Counted from the stretch's first letter, positions 23,874-32,038 are shown. The stretch is DNA of 35,283 nucleotides from Verrucomicrobiota bacterium (GCA_023457715.1 JAEWKR010000176.1:1-35283); one strand, 5' to 3'. The notes: generated by a model from the sequence alone, not told the origin. A program made the numbers and translations.

Positions 23874-26516
23874 ATGTCCGACGCCGCGCTCTTCTCCGCG
23901 CTGCATCCGGCGCTGGCGGCGTGGTTCAAGCAGCGGTTCGGGCAGTTCGCACCGGCGCAGCGGCTCGCAGTCCCGGAGATTCTCGCGGGTGGGTCCGTCC
24001 TGCTGTCATCGCCGACCGGCAGCGGCAAGACGCTGGCGGCCTTTCTGGGGGTGTTCGACGCGGCCGCCCGGGCTCATGACGCCGGCCGGCTGCCCAATGG
24101 CGTCATCGCCGTTTATGTCTCGCCGCTCCGCGCCCTCGCCTACGACTTGCGCAAGAACCTTCAGGGTCCGGCGGACGAACTGGGCTGGACCTGGTTGCGC
24201 ATCGGTGCGCGCACCGGCGATACCACCCCCAAGGAGCGGGCGCAGCAAAGACGCAAGCCACCCCACCTCCTCGTCACCACGCCGGAGAGCCTCACGCTGC
24301 TGTTGAGTCAGTCAGGCTGGCTGGCCGCCTTGAAGTCGGTCCGTTACTTCATTGCCGACGAACTGCACGCCCTTGCCGAAAACAAGCGGGGGACCATGGC
24401 CGTGGTGGCGGCCGAGCGGCTCGGGGAGCTGGTGGAAAGCCGGACTCGGATTCCGCCGCTCCCCCCTTTGGTGCGCATTGGCCTCTCCGCCACCGTCGCG
24501 CCGGTGGAGACGGTCGCCGCGTTCCTGGTCGGGCCGGGCCGGCCCTGCGCCATCGCCGAAGTCACCGAGCGCAAGACCGCGCACATCGAGGTTTTCTCCC
24601 CCCTGCGCGGGAACGCGTACCCGCCCGCCGGGTACACCGGCACCCGCATGCTGGTGGAGCTCGGCACGCTTCTCACCTCGCGGCGGACCACCCTGATCTT
24701 CACCAACACCCGCTCGGGCGCCGAACACATCGGGCTGCGCCTGAAGCAGAACCTGCCCACGATCGCATCCCGGATCGAGGTGCACCATGCCTCGCTCGAC
24801 CGCAGCGTCCGGCTCGAGGTCGAGGACCGGCTCAAGCGGGGCGAACTGCGCGCCGTCGTCTGCTCCACCTCGCTGGAAATGGGCATCGACATCGGCTCGA
24901 TCGACACGGTGGTCATGGTGTCCGCGCCGAAGGGCGTCGCGCGCGCCCTGCAGCGCATCGGTCGTTCCGGTCACTCCATGGGCGAGTCGTCGCACGGCGT
25001 GCTCGTGGCCAGCAACATCAATGACCTCGCCGAGTGCGCGGTCACCGCACGGATGATGGAGCGCCGCGCGCTGGAACCGGTGAAGATCCACGAAAATCCC
25101 CTCGACGTGCTGGCCCAGACCCTCGTGGGCCTCGCGGTGTTCGAGAGCGTCACCCCCGAGGAGGCCTTCGCGTTGCTGCGGGCGACCTTCCCGTTTCGCG
25201 CGCTCCCGCGTTCCGATTTCGACCGTGTCCTCCGCTACCTCCACGGGGGCGGTGCCTCCCTCGAGCGGAACTACGAGCCGCTGTTCGGCAAGGTGCGGGT
25301 GAACGGCGAGGGATGTCTGGTGCTCGCGGCGCCGCGCGTGGCGCGCGAGTTCTACCAGAACATCGGCACGATCGCGACCGAGAGCATGGTGCAGGTGCAG
25401 CAGGGCCGGCGGCGGATCGGCCAGGTCGAGGAATCGTTCATGAAGGGTCTGCGTCCCGGCGACGTCTTCGTCTTGAACGGTCGCACGCTGCGGTTGGTGG
25501 AAACGAAACTGCTCACGGCCAAGGTCGCCCCCGCCGAGAGTTCGGTCCCGACCGTGCCGCGCTGGTACGCGAACAAAATGCCCCTCGCCTCCGGCCTCGC
25601 CGCCGGCGTGGTTCACCTGCGCACGGAACTCGCCGCCCGCCTCGCAGCCGGTCATGGGGCCGCGCTTGCGGGTGCCTCCGATATCCGGGAAGAGCGCGAG
25701 CCAGCCGCAGGGGCCACCGCGTGGCTCGCCGAGACCTACCGACTCTCCGCCGGCAACGCCCGCGCCCTCGTCAACCACTTCGCGCTCCAGGCCGCGGTAT
25801 CGCTCATCCCAACCTCGGAATTCTTCCTCGTTGAGCGTTTCGACCAGCGCGATCTGGTGCACTATTTCTTCCATTCGCTCATCGGACGATCCGCCAACGA
25901 CGCGGTGTCCCGGATCATTGCGCAACGGGTGCAGGAGACGCGGGGGGGCAACGCCCTCGTCACGATCGACGATTACGGCTTCCTGCTTACGCTGAAGCCG
26001 TTCCAGGCCCTGGACGGCGAGGAGTGGCGCCCGCTGTTCCGGCGCGAAGGCGCGGAACTTGCCCTGCGCGAGGCGCTCTCAGAGAGCAATCTTGTGAAAT
26101 GGCAGTTCCGTGGCGTCGCCCAAACCGGTCTCATGGTGCCCCGGCGCGTCCGTGGACACGAAAGGGGGGCCCGGGCGCTGCAATGGAGCTCCGAGATCAT
26201 CTTCGAGGTCCTCCGCCAGCATGAACCGGAACACCCGCTGCTGCAGGAGGCTTACGCCGAGGCAACTTTGCGCTTTCTCGATCTGCCCCGCGCCCTGCAA
26301 TTCCTCACGGATGTCGGCGCCACTCGCTGGGAATTCCGCACCACGCCGCGGGTCAGCCCGTTTTCGTTCGGCATGTACGTCAGCCGCATCCGCGAAACGA
26401 TGACGCTCGAGGATCCGGAGACCACCATCGAGCGGCTCTATCACGAAATGTATGGCCGAGATTCCGCCGAACCGCTTGGCTCCGCCGCTTCGTCCCATGC
26501 CCGTGCAGAGTCATAG
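23874..26516 (+). CDS. ligase-associated DEXH-box DNA helicase (Lhr family)
   Basis: An 880-residue superfamily 2 helicase of the Lhr type associated with ligase-linked repair operons. Walker A SSPTGSGKT places Lys52, and the DExH box DELH is at residues 162-165. Motif III LSAT, the second RecA domain with EMGIDIGSIDTVVM and QRIGRSGHSMGES, then a winged helix and the Lhr C-terminal region follow. It should translocate on single-stranded DNA and unwind it for the exonuclease and ligase. The frame is open to an ATG at 23847, but that start lies in the repeat; MSDAALFSALHPALAAWF at 23874 fits the family better. The 3' end overlaps the phosphoesterase by 20 bases or more, so the two are translationally coupled. 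Confidence 0.94.
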   Translation: MSDAALFSALHPALAAWFKQRFGQFAPAQRLAVPEILAGGSVLLSSPTGSGKTLAAFLGVFDAAARAHDAGRLPNGVIAVYVSPLRALAYDLRKNLQGPADELGWTWLRIGARTGDTTPKERAQQRRKPPHLLVTTPESLTLLLSQSGWLAALKSVRYFIADELHALAENKRGTMAVVAAERLGELVESRTRIPPLPPLVRIGLSATVAPVETVAAFLVGPGRPCAIAEVTERKTAHIEVFSPLRGNAYPPAGYTGTRMLVELGTLLTSRRTTLIFTNTRSGAEHIGLRLKQNLPTIASRIEVHHASLDRSVRLEVEDRLKRGELRAVVCSTSLEMGIDIGSIDTVVMVSAPKGVARALQRIGRSGHSMGESSHGVLVASNINDLAECAVTARMMERRALEPVKIHENPLDVLAQTLVGLAVFESVTPEEAFALLRATFPFRALPRSDFDRVLRYLHGGGASLERNYEPLFGKVRVNGEGCLVLAAPRVAREFYQNIGTIATESMVQVQQGRRRIGQVEESFMKGLRPGDVFVLNGRTLRLVETKLLTAKVAPAESSVPTVPRWYANKMPLASGLAAGVVHLRTELAARLAAGHGAALAGASDIREEREPAAGATAWLAETYRLSAGNARALVNHFALQAAVSLIPTSEFFLVERFDQRDLVHYFFHSLIGRSANDAVSRIIAQRVQETRGGNALVTIDDYGFLLTLKPFQALDGEEWRPLFRREGAELALREALSESNLVKWQFRGVAQTGLMVPRRVRGHERGARALQWSSEIIFEVLRQHEPEHPLLQEAYAEATLRFLDLPRALQFLTDVGATRWEFRTTPRVSPFSFGMYVSRIRETMTLEDPETTIERLYHEMYGRDSAEPLGSAASSHARAES

Positions 26517-27183
26517 CCGCACCGCCGCGCGCCTGGAGTTCCAACCCGGTCTCTGGGTGGACTCCCGTCGTGCACTCTGGTTCGAGGATGCCCGGCGGCT
26601 CGTGGTTGCCGATCTGCATTGGGGTTACGCCGCCGCTCATCGCGCCCGCGGCAACCTGCTCCCCCCATGGGGCGATGCCGAGATTGCCGGACGGCTCAAC
26701 GCGCTGATTGCGGATTACTCCCCGGCGGAAATGCTCTGGCTCGGCGACATCGTCCACGCCGCCGAAGGCGCCGCCGCCGCGGAAGCCTACCTCGCGGCCG
26801 CGACCGTGCCGATCACCTTGCTGGGCGGAAATCACGACCGGCGCTGGGCGCGCGCGCTGCAGCGGGAGGTGCGTGTCGACGGCTACTGGTTTCACCACGG
26901 CGACCAGCCGCCCGTCGCGCCGGCTTCGACGCTGCCCGGGGCCCGCGAGATCCAGGTCGTCGGCCATTTCCACCCCGCCGTCACCTGGTACGACGGGGCC
27001 GGCACCCACCTGAAACTCCCCGCGTTGGTGGCGAGTCCGGACCGGCTGGTGCTTCCCGCCTTCTCTCCGTGGGCGGGGGGCGTGGACTGTACGGAACTCC
27101 TTGCACCCGACACCAAGGTGTGGGCTCTCGCACCTCACCGCATCTTCGCGGTCGGAAACAAGCGTCTCACTCCTTTTGTATGA
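26497..27183 (+). CDS. pdeM: ligase-associated DNA damage response endonuclease PdeM
   Basis: A 228-residue calcineurin-like metallophosphoesterase. The two-metal motifs are ADLHWG (Asp39, His41), LGDIVHA (Asp84), GNHD (Asn112, His113, Asp114) and GHFHP (His157, His159), in the right order and spacing. Together with the exonuclease-ligase and the Lhr-type helicase it completes the known four-part ligase-associated repair set. It probably trims damaged DNA or RNA ends. I chose the ATG at 26497; an in-frame ATG at 26452 would lengthen the overlap with the helicase to 65 bases. Its TGA overlaps the ATG of the DUF3108 gene (ATGA), so that gene is translated with it. Confidence 0.92.
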   Translation: MPVQSHSRTAARLEFQPGLWVDSRRALWFEDARRLVVADLHWGYAAAHRARGNLLPPWGDAEIAGRLNALIADYSPAEMLWLGDIVHAAEGAAAAEAYLAAATVPITLLGGNHDRRWARALQREVRVDGYWFHHGDQPPVAPASTLPGAREIQVVGHFHPAVTWYDGAGTHLKLPALVASPDRLVLPAFSPWAGGVDCTELLAPDTKVWALAPHRIFAVGNKRLTPFV

Positions 27184-28004
27184 TCGTCCGGCTTTTCACC
27201 GTCCTTCTCCTGCTGCTCTCCTCCGGCCCGGCCATGCTGTTCGCCGCGGCGGACACCGGGGAGGTCCCGGGCACGCCGGTGACGGAGCCGCTCGCCGGTC
27301 CGCCCCTCATTCCCGGTGAGGAATTCCATTTTGCCGTGCATTGGGCCATCGTGCCGGGGGCCGGCGAGATTGCCGTGCAGGCGACCCGTGCGCCGTCCGG
27401 CGATCTCAAGGTCACCACCACCACCTCGACCCGGCGGCTGGCCAGGATGCTGCTGCCCTTCCGCGCGACGGCCGACGCTCTCTACGACGCCCGCACCGGC
27501 GCATTGAAATCGCTGCACGAGCGCAGCCAGACGCGCGGCAAGAGCGCTGAGCACATCGTCAATTTCGACTATATCCGTCGCCGCGCCAGCTACGTGATCG
27601 TCGGCGGCATGAAGCCGACGATGATCACGATCCCCGCAGGGTCGCCCACCGATCTGATCACGGCGCTGATTCAGACCCGGCGGTGGGAAATGCAGCCGGG
27701 CGACAAACGTGACGTGCTCGTCCTCTTCGATGACGACTTCTACGAGCTGACCATCCACGCGCTGCGCTACGAGACGATCACCACCCATCTCGGCACCTTC
27801 CGCACCCTCGTGCTCCAGCCGCGGATGGACAAGACGGAGCCGAAAGGGATGTTCAAGCGCGGCAGCACCGTGCAGGTGTGGATCGCGCAGGACGAGCGCC
27901 GGTTGCCGGTGAAGTTCGAAGTCGAGTTCAAGATCGGCACTGGCACCGCCGTTCTCGAACGCTACACGCCGGGCGATTCGGCGGTGGCGGCAAAGAAGAA
28001 GTAA
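27180..28004 (+). CDS. DUF3108 domain-containing exported protein
   Basis: A 274-residue protein with a signal peptide (MIVRLFTVLLLLLSSGPAMLFA) and the DUF3108 pattern. This includes EEFHFAVHWAIVPGAGEIAVQA near residue 44, ALYDARTGALKSLHERSQ, and the ending WIAQDERRLPVKFEVEFKIG, which closes the family beta sheet. DUF3108 proteins are periplasmic and poorly understood; the last strand resembles outer-membrane lipoprotein-sorting folds. It is coupled by ATGA to pdeM and overlaps the glycosyltransferase start by one base (TAATG). The next gene suggests an envelope role, so the operon may join repair and envelope genes by position only. Confidence 0.88.
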   Translation: MIVRLFTVLLLLLSSGPAMLFAAADTGEVPGTPVTEPLAGPPLIPGEEFHFAVHWAIVPGAGEIAVQATRAPSGDLKVTTTTSTRRLARMLLPFRATADALYDARTGALKSLHERSQTRGKSAEHIVNFDYIRRRASYVIVGGMKPTMITIPAGSPTDLITALIQTRRWEMQPGDKRDVLVLFDDDFYELTIHALRYETITTHLGTFRTLVLQPRMDKTEPKGMFKRGSTVQVWIAQDERRLPVKFEVEFKIGTGTAVLERYTPGDSAVAAKKK

Positions 28005-29047
28005 TGGCCGGTAGAGGTGCGATCCTGGTGCTTCGCGGCGGAGCGCTGGGCGATTTCCTCGTCACCCTGCCCACCCTGCTCGCGCTGCGCGAAGCCCACC
28101 CGCGGCACCGGTTGGTGCTCGTCGGCAATCGCGTGGCCGCCGAGCTGGCGCGAAGACGCGGCCTGGTCGACGAGGTGTACTCCCAGCACGAGAGCCGTTG
28201 GTCGGCCCTGTGCCTGCCTGGCCCGCTGCCACCGGAGTTGGCGGATTGGCTTGGTGCATTCGACATCGTGGTGAGCTTCTGGCCCGACGAGGATGGCGTC
28301 ATCGCGTCGCATTTTCCCCTTGGGCGGGGCCGGCACTTCCTGAGCGCGGGCGGGCCACCTGCGATCCACGCCGGTGGAAGAGGAGTGTTTGCCCCCGCCC
28401 TGCCGGCTGCCACCTATCTGGCGCGCGCCGTGGCGCCCCTGGGCATCGTGCCGCGGGCAGCGTACTGCGAGTTACGAGGCGATGCGATCGTCTGGCCAAC
28501 CTTGGGAGCGCCGGCGACCCGCCGGCCTCTCTCGGCAACCCCAGCGGCACGACGGTCCGAAGCCGGCGGGCCGCCGGCGCTCCCGGGGGACGCTTTGCTT
28601 GCTGTCCACCCCGGCAGCGGATCGCCGCGCAAGAACTGGTCGCGCGATCGCTGGTTTGAGTTTCTGGAACAGGTCGACCTGCCCGTGCTGCTGATCGCGG
28701 GCGAAGTCGAAGCGGCGGACTGGAACGAGGCGGCGCTCCGGGCCTCGTCCCTCGCGCCCAAGCTCGCAGACGGCCGCCTGCGCCTGCTCGAGTGCGCGCC
28801 TCTCGAAACGGTCATCGCCGAGCTTCACGGATGCTCCGCCTATCTTGGGCACGACACCGGCGTGAGCCACCTCGCCGCGGCGTGCGGCGTATCCAGCCTC
28901 CTCCTATTCGGTCCCACCGATCCGGCGGTCTGGGCCCCGCCCGCGCCGCACGTTCGCGTGCTGCGCGAGGGTTCATCACTCGAGAGGCTCGACCCTGCCA
29001 CCGTGGCACGAGCGCTGGCGGAGCTGCTTCGTGGCTTGGGTACGTAG
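28004..29047 (+). CDS. glycosyltransferase family 9 (heptosyltransferase-like)
   Basis: A 347-residue GT-B fold enzyme of family 9, the ADP-heptose:LPS heptosyltransferase group. The N-terminal RGGALGDFLVTLPTLLALRE, the middle HPGSGSPRKNWS and the donor-site motif GHDTGVSHLAAACG are all present. It should transfer a sugar to lipopolysaccharide core or a similar acceptor at the inner-membrane cytosolic face. The linker between the two Rossmann halves (about residues 168-194) is encoded by a GC-rich inverted repeat, and another repeat-like stretch encodes about residues 115-123. It is the last gene of the repair operon, beginning on the last base of the DUF3108 stop. Its own stop TAG lies inside the left arm of a convergent inverted repeat. 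Confidence 0.9.
   Translation: MAGRGAILVLRGGALGDFLVTLPTLLALREAHPRHRLVLVGNRVAAELARRRGLVDEVYSQHESRWSALCLPGPLPPELADWLGAFDIVVSFWPDEDGVIASHFPLGRGRHFLSAGGPPAIHAGGRGVFAPALPAATYLARAVAPLGIVPRAAYCELRGDAIVWPTLGAPATRRPLSATPAARRSEAGGPPALPGDALLAVHPGSGSPRKNWSRDRWFEFLEQVDLPVLLIAGEVEAADWNEAALRASSLAPKLADGRLRLLECAPLETVIAELHGCSAYLGHDTGVSHLAAACGVSSLLLFGPTDPAVWAPPAPHVRVLREGSSLERLDPATVARALAELLRGLGT
28346..28370. repeat. possible GC-rich repeat copy within the glycosyltransferase gene
   Basis: The 25 bases beginning GCGGGCGGGCC match about 20 of 25 positions of the inverted copy at 33926-33950. In the glycosyltransferase they encode AGGPPAIHA. The match is imperfect, and a chance similarity between GC-rich codons is possible, so confidence is low. 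Confidence 0.35.
28504..28584. repeat. in-frame REP-like inverted repeat in the glycosyltransferase gene
   Basis: Left arm 28504-28526 and right arm 28562-28584 pair over 22 of 23 bases around a 35-base loop. Each arm is itself a hairpin beginning GGGAGCGC. The whole 81 bases are in frame and encode an Arg/Pro/Ala-rich linker near residues 168-194. A hairpin with the same GGGAGCGC start occurs at 30842, outside any gene. This is a repeat family copy lodged in a coding sequence. Confidence 0.85.
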
Positions 29048-29121
29048 TCCCGCGTTCACGCGGAAGGGTTGCGCGAGCCGCCCCCCCGCCAAGGCATTCC
29101 GCGTAAACGCGGGACAACGTA
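29041..29121. terminator. inverted repeat filling the convergent gap (possible two-way terminator)
   Basis: Left arm 29041-29064 and right arm 29098-29121 are complementary at 22 of 24 positions and share the core CCCGCGTT-ACGCGGA. The glycosyltransferase stop (29045-29047) is inside the left arm; the glycosylase stop (29123-29125) adjoins the right arm. There is no T-run, so termination on either strand is a guess. The loop holds a C-rich run (CGCCCCCCCGCC type). Confidence 0.55.
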
Positions 29122-29122
29122 C

Positions 29123-29668
29123 TCAGAATCCGCGGCCTGCGCCCGTGAACATGAACCGCCACGGCTTCTGCGACCAGACCGGTCCGGCGTAGTCGACGCC
29201 GACGCGCGGCCCGGCTTGGACCCGCGAGCGCGACACGACGACGCCTCGATCCTCGAGCCATAGTCCGCCCGCCGGATCGAGCGCCGAGGTTGCGTTCAGC
29301 GTCCGGTCAATCCCCAGCGCCTTGGTCACGCGTCCCGGGCCGCTCGCGCCTTCGACCGCGCGGATCAACAGCGCCGAAGGCCAGCCTTCCGGACCCACCA
29401 CCAGGTTCAGCATCTCGTGGATCCCGTAACAAAGGTACACATACCAGATTCCGCCGGCCGCGTAGAGCGGCTGGGTGCGAGGGGTGCGACCCGCCCGAGC
29501 ATGACACGCCCGGTCGCCTTCTCCGTTGTAGGCCTCGACTTCCGTGATCATCCGCGCCTCCACCCGACCGTCCGGCCAGCGCCGGACAAGGTACTTGCCC
29601 AGCAGCCACCGGCCCAAGGCCACCGCGCGGCGTTTTTGCAGGGTTTCAGGTGTAATCACCCGTGACAT
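29123..29668 (-). CDS. DNA-3-methyladenine glycosylase (Mpg/AAG family)
   Basis: A 181-residue base-excision-repair glycosylase of the mammalian Mpg/AAG family. It carries ARMITEVEAYNGEGDRACHA, where the Glu of the EVEAY motif is the general base, then the hydrophobic GGIWYVYLCYGIHEMLNLV. LIRAVE and GPGRVTKALGID follow, the latter forming part of the DNA-binding end. The enzyme removes alkylated purines such as 3-methyladenine and hypoxanthine. It is transcribed towards the ligase/helicase operon and away from rplU. The start ATG at 29666-29668 gives the usual family N-terminus; no Shine-Dalgarno sequence is obvious. It is slightly shorter than many homologues but contains all core motifs. 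Confidence 0.94.
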   Translation of the reverse strand: MSRVITPETLQKRRAVALGRWLLGKYLVRRWPDGRVEARMITEVEAYNGEGDRACHARAGRTPRTQPLYAAGGIWYVYLCYGIHEMLNLVVGPEGWPSALLIRAVEGASGPGRVTKALGIDRTLNATSALDPAGGLWLEDRGVVVSRSRVQAGPRVGVDYAGPVWSQKPWRFMFTGAGRGF

Positions 29669-29733
29669 AAGTGCATTGGACCGGCGCAGTATCAGACTCT
29701 CCCGCGGAGGTCCCAGGATTTCTCAAATAATCC

Positions 29734-29763
29734 TTGCGTTCACTTCCGCCAAACCGCTTATTC
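29734..29763 (+). promoter_or_regulatory. weak candidate promoter for rplU-rpmA
   Basis: TTGCGT (29734-29739) is followed after 17-18 bases by CTTATT/TTATTC near 29757-29763. Transcription would begin a few bases before the rplU ATG, again a nearly leaderless arrangement like that proposed for rpmJ. The -10 match is poor. No long leader or L21-type RNA structure could be recognised in the 108-base gap. Confidence 0.25.
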
Positions 29764-29776
29764 CGCAGTTTTATTT

Positions 29777-30091
29777 ATGAAAGCGACCATCCGGACCCAA
29801 GGCCAGCAGTTCACTGTGTCTGAGGGCGACATTTTGACCGTTAACCGCTATCCCGGCACCGACAAGGGCTCGACCATCGAGATCAAAGACGTGCTCGCGG
29901 CTGGCGAAGGTGCGAGTTTCAAGGTCGGCACGCCGACCCTCTCCGGAGCCACCGTGTCGGCCACCGTGCTCGAAAACAAGCGCGGCGAGAAGGTGATCGT
30001 CTTCAAGAAGAAGAAGCGCAAGGGCATGGAGCGCAAGCGCGGCCATCGCCAGGAGCTGTCGGTCATCAAGATCAACACCATCAACGCTTAA
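29777..30091 (+). CDS. rplU: 50S ribosomal protein L21
   Basis: A 104-residue L21. It matches the family from the N-terminal MKATIRTQGQQFTVSEGD, through the central VLENKRGEKVIVFKKKKRKG, to the HRQELSVIKI end. It binds 23S rRNA. The gene is followed 15 bases later by rpmA in the conserved rplU-rpmA order, and both end at a strong terminator. Transcription is divergent from the 3-methyladenine glycosylase. No Shine-Dalgarno sequence is seen before the ATG, in contrast to rpmA. Confidence 0.97.
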   Translation: MKATIRTQGQQFTVSEGDILTVNRYPGTDKGSTIEIKDVLAAGEGASFKVGTPTLSGATVSATVLENKRGEKVIVFKKKKRKGMERKRGHRQELSVIKINTINA

Positions 30092-30106
30092 GGAGAATAC
30101 CACGCC

Positions 30107-30352
30107 ATGGCGCACAAAAAAGGTCAGGGAACATCCACCAACGGTCGCGAGAGCCACTCGAAGCGTCTCGGGGTGAAAAAATTCGGTGGTGAGAAGGTCA
30201 TCGCCGGCAACATCATCGTCCGCCAGCGCGGCAGCAAGCTGCACGCCGGCAAGAACGTCGGCACCGGTCGCGATTGGACCCTGTTCGCGCTCACCGACGG
30301 CACCCTCAAGTTCGACAAGGCCCGCCGCCGCGTGGCCGTCGTGACGGCCTGA
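30107..30352 (+). CDS. rpmA: 50S ribosomal protein L27
   Basis: An 81-residue L27 starting MAHKKGQGTSTNGRES and containing GVKKFGGEKVIAGNIIVRQRG, split here as GVKKFGGE and VIAGNIIVRQRG, all hallmark pieces. Its N-terminal arm reaches into the peptidyl transferase centre; there is no N-terminal cleavage extension of the Firmicutes type. AAGGAG, 11 bases before the ATG, is one of the few clear Shine-Dalgarno sequences in the window. The gene is the second of the rplU-rpmA pair and ends before the terminator. Confidence 0.97.
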   Translation: MAHKKGQGTSTNGRESHSKRLGVKKFGGEKVIAGNIIVRQRGSKLHAGKNVGTGRDWTLFALTDGTLKFDKARRRVAVVTA

Positions 30353-30374
30353 GGTCATTTCGTTTCGCTTTCAG

Positions 30375-30406
30375 AAAACGCAGCCCGCACCGGGCTGCGT
30401 TTTTTT
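30375..30406 (+). terminator. intrinsic terminator of rplU-rpmA
   Basis: ACGCAGCCCG (30378-30387) pairs perfectly with CGGGCTGCGT (30391-30400) across a CAC loop, followed by TTTTTT and preceded by AAA. It is the strongest rho-independent terminator in the window, 22 bases after the rpmA stop. Confidence 0.95.
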
Positions 30407-30487
30407 GTACCCGGTGACGCGATGCGCCCGCCCAGCCCGGCGCTTGCGCGCCTCTGGTCCCGCCCCAAAGCTGCCTCGTCGCTTCCC

Positions 30488-30829
30488 ATGGCCGAGCCCC
30501 CGCCTTCCCTCGACGAACTGCGCCGCCAGCGCCGGATGATCGCCGATCACCTGGCGTGGCTCGATCGCGAGATCGCGGCCCGTCAGGCCACGGGGGCAAC
30601 CCCTGTTGCGGCCCCGGCGCCTCTTGCCGCGGCGCCGAGCGCAGACCCACTGGAGGGTCGCCCGTCACCGGCCGATCCCGACGCGATCCTGGAGCAGTAC
30701 CGCGTCGCACCCACGAACGTGACGCGCGATGTGCGGCGCGGATGCCTGCTGTATTTCGTCTTGGGCTCCGTCCTCCTGGCCGCGCTGGTGTGGCTGCTCT
30801 ACATCGGCCTGCGGACAAACGGCAGGTGA
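30488..30829 (+). CDS. hypothetical protein with C-terminal membrane helix
   Basis: A 113-residue protein not recognised as a known family. Residues 7-36 are a charged amphipathic helix (DELRRQRRMIADHLAWLDRE), followed by an Ala/Pro-rich linker and RRGCLLYFVLGSVLLAALVW as a single membrane helix near the end. This is a tail-anchored layout. I chose the ATG at 30488; the frame is open to 30422, but that start lies only 16 bases past the rpmA terminator, which leaves no room for a promoter. It precedes the epimerase gene after a 189-base repeat-containing gap. Coding character is supported by the hydrophobic and charged segments, but function is unknown. Confidence 0.62.
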   Translation: MAEPPPSLDELRRQRRMIADHLAWLDREIAARQATGATPVAAPAPLAAAPSADPLEGRPSPADPDAILEQYRVAPTNVTRDVRRGCLLYFVLGSVLLAALVWLLYIGLRTNGR

Positions 30830-30841
30830 CGCGATCGTCCT

Positions 30842-30945
30842 GGGAGCGCAGGCGTGCCGCCTGCTTTCCGTGGCAGAACCAATCCGACCTTGGTTGCCGG
30901 CGGGAAGCCTCCGCGCCGGGGCAGTCCTCCGCTCCCCAAAACGCC
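30842..30945. repeat. REP-like hairpin pair upstream of the epimerase
   Basis: The first hairpin begins GGGAGC and has stem GCAGGCG/CGCCTGC (30848-30864, loop TGC). Its start matches the arms of the repeat in the glycosyltransferase gene. A second GC-rich palindromic stretch at about 30898-30940 ends in CGCTCCCC on the plus strand, so it reads as an opposite-orientation partner. The rest of the gap to 31018 shows no gene. Confidence 0.65.
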
Positions 30946-31018
30946 CTTCCCGCTGCCCGGGAAAAAACTCCACGCTTTCAGCTTTGCCGATTCCACGCGG
31001 AGTCCGTCGAATCGCGGC

Positions 31019-32038
31019 ATGAAGATCCTGTTCATCGGCGGCACGGGCATCATCAGCACCGCATGCACGGAACTCGCGGTCGCCCGCGGTCACGATGTGA
31101 CGCTCCTCAACCGGTCGAAACGCGACGCCATTCCCGGCACGCACACGCTCACGGGAGACATCAACAGCCCCGCCGTCGCTGATGTCCTCGCCGGACGCAC
31201 CTGGGACGCCGTGGTGGACTTCGTCGCCTTCGACGCGGCGGCGGTGGACCGGCGCCTCGCCCTCCTTCGCGGCCGGACGGGCCAGTACGTCTTCATCAGC
31301 TCCGCCAGCGCGTACCAGAAACCCGCCACCCACTGGCTCATCAACGAGTCGACCCCCCTGGCGAATCCATTCTGGGACTACTCGCGCGCCAAGATCGCCG
31401 CCGAGGACCGCCTGCTGCAGGCCTACCGCGACGAACAGTTCCCGATCACGATCGTCCGTCCCTCTCTGACCTACGGAAAACTCGTGATCCCGCTGGTCTT
31501 GAACAGCTGGGACAAAAGTTTCACCGCGATCGCCCGGATGCGCGCCGGCAAGCCGCTGGTCATCCCCGGTGACGGCTTGTCGCTGTGGACGATCACGCAC
31601 AACACCGATTTCGCGAAAGGGCTCGTCGGGCTGCTGGGACATCCCGGCGCGATCGGACATGCGTTCCACATCACGTCCGACGAGGCGCTGACCTGGAATC
31701 AGATTTTCGCCTACACCGCCGAAGCGGCGGGCGTCAGCCAGCCCAACTTCGTCCACATCGCCTCGGACTTTGTCGTTGCCTGCCTGCCGGCGAAACAAGG
31801 AACGCTGCTCGGCGACAAGTCCCATTCGGCCGTTTTCGACAACGCCAAGATCAAGCGCTTCGTCCCCGACTTCACGGCCACCACGCGCTTCCGCGACGGC
31901 ATTCGTCAAACCGTGGCCGCCTTCGATGCCGATCCGCGGAAACAGCAGATCGACGCCGAACTGGACGGGCAGATGGACCGGCTGATCGCGGCTTACCAAC
32001 GCGGCCTCGACGCGGCGAAAGCCGAGCTCGCGCGCTGA
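31019..32038 (+). CDS. NAD-dependent epimerase/dehydratase family protein (extended SDR)
   Basis: A 339-residue extended short-chain dehydrogenase. The dinucleotide motif is LFIGGTGIIS at residues 4-13. The catalytic region has SSASAYQ and the Tyr-x-x-x-Lys motif in WDYSRAKIAAED. VRPSLTYG is a typical substrate-loop motif. It resembles the group annotated as NAD-dependent epimerases or CSP41-like proteins, which act on nucleotide sugars or bind RNA; the substrate cannot be told. The methyltransferase gene begins 8 bases after its stop. The ATG at 31019 fits the family's first beta strand; upstream sequence is repeat. Confidence 0.9.
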   Translation: MKILFIGGTGIISTACTELAVARGHDVTLLNRSKRDAIPGTHTLTGDINSPAVADVLAGRTWDAVVDFVAFDAAAVDRRLALLRGRTGQYVFISSASAYQKPATHWLINESTPLANPFWDYSRAKIAAEDRLLQAYRDEQFPITIVRPSLTYGKLVIPLVLNSWDKSFTAIARMRAGKPLVIPGDGLSLWTITHNTDFAKGLVGLLGHPGAIGHAFHITSDEALTWNQIFAYTAEAAGVSQPNFVHIASDFVVACLPAKQGTLLGDKSHSAVFDNAKIKRFVPDFTATTRFRDGIRQTVAAFDADPRKQQIDAELDGQMDRLIAAYQRGLDAAKAELAR

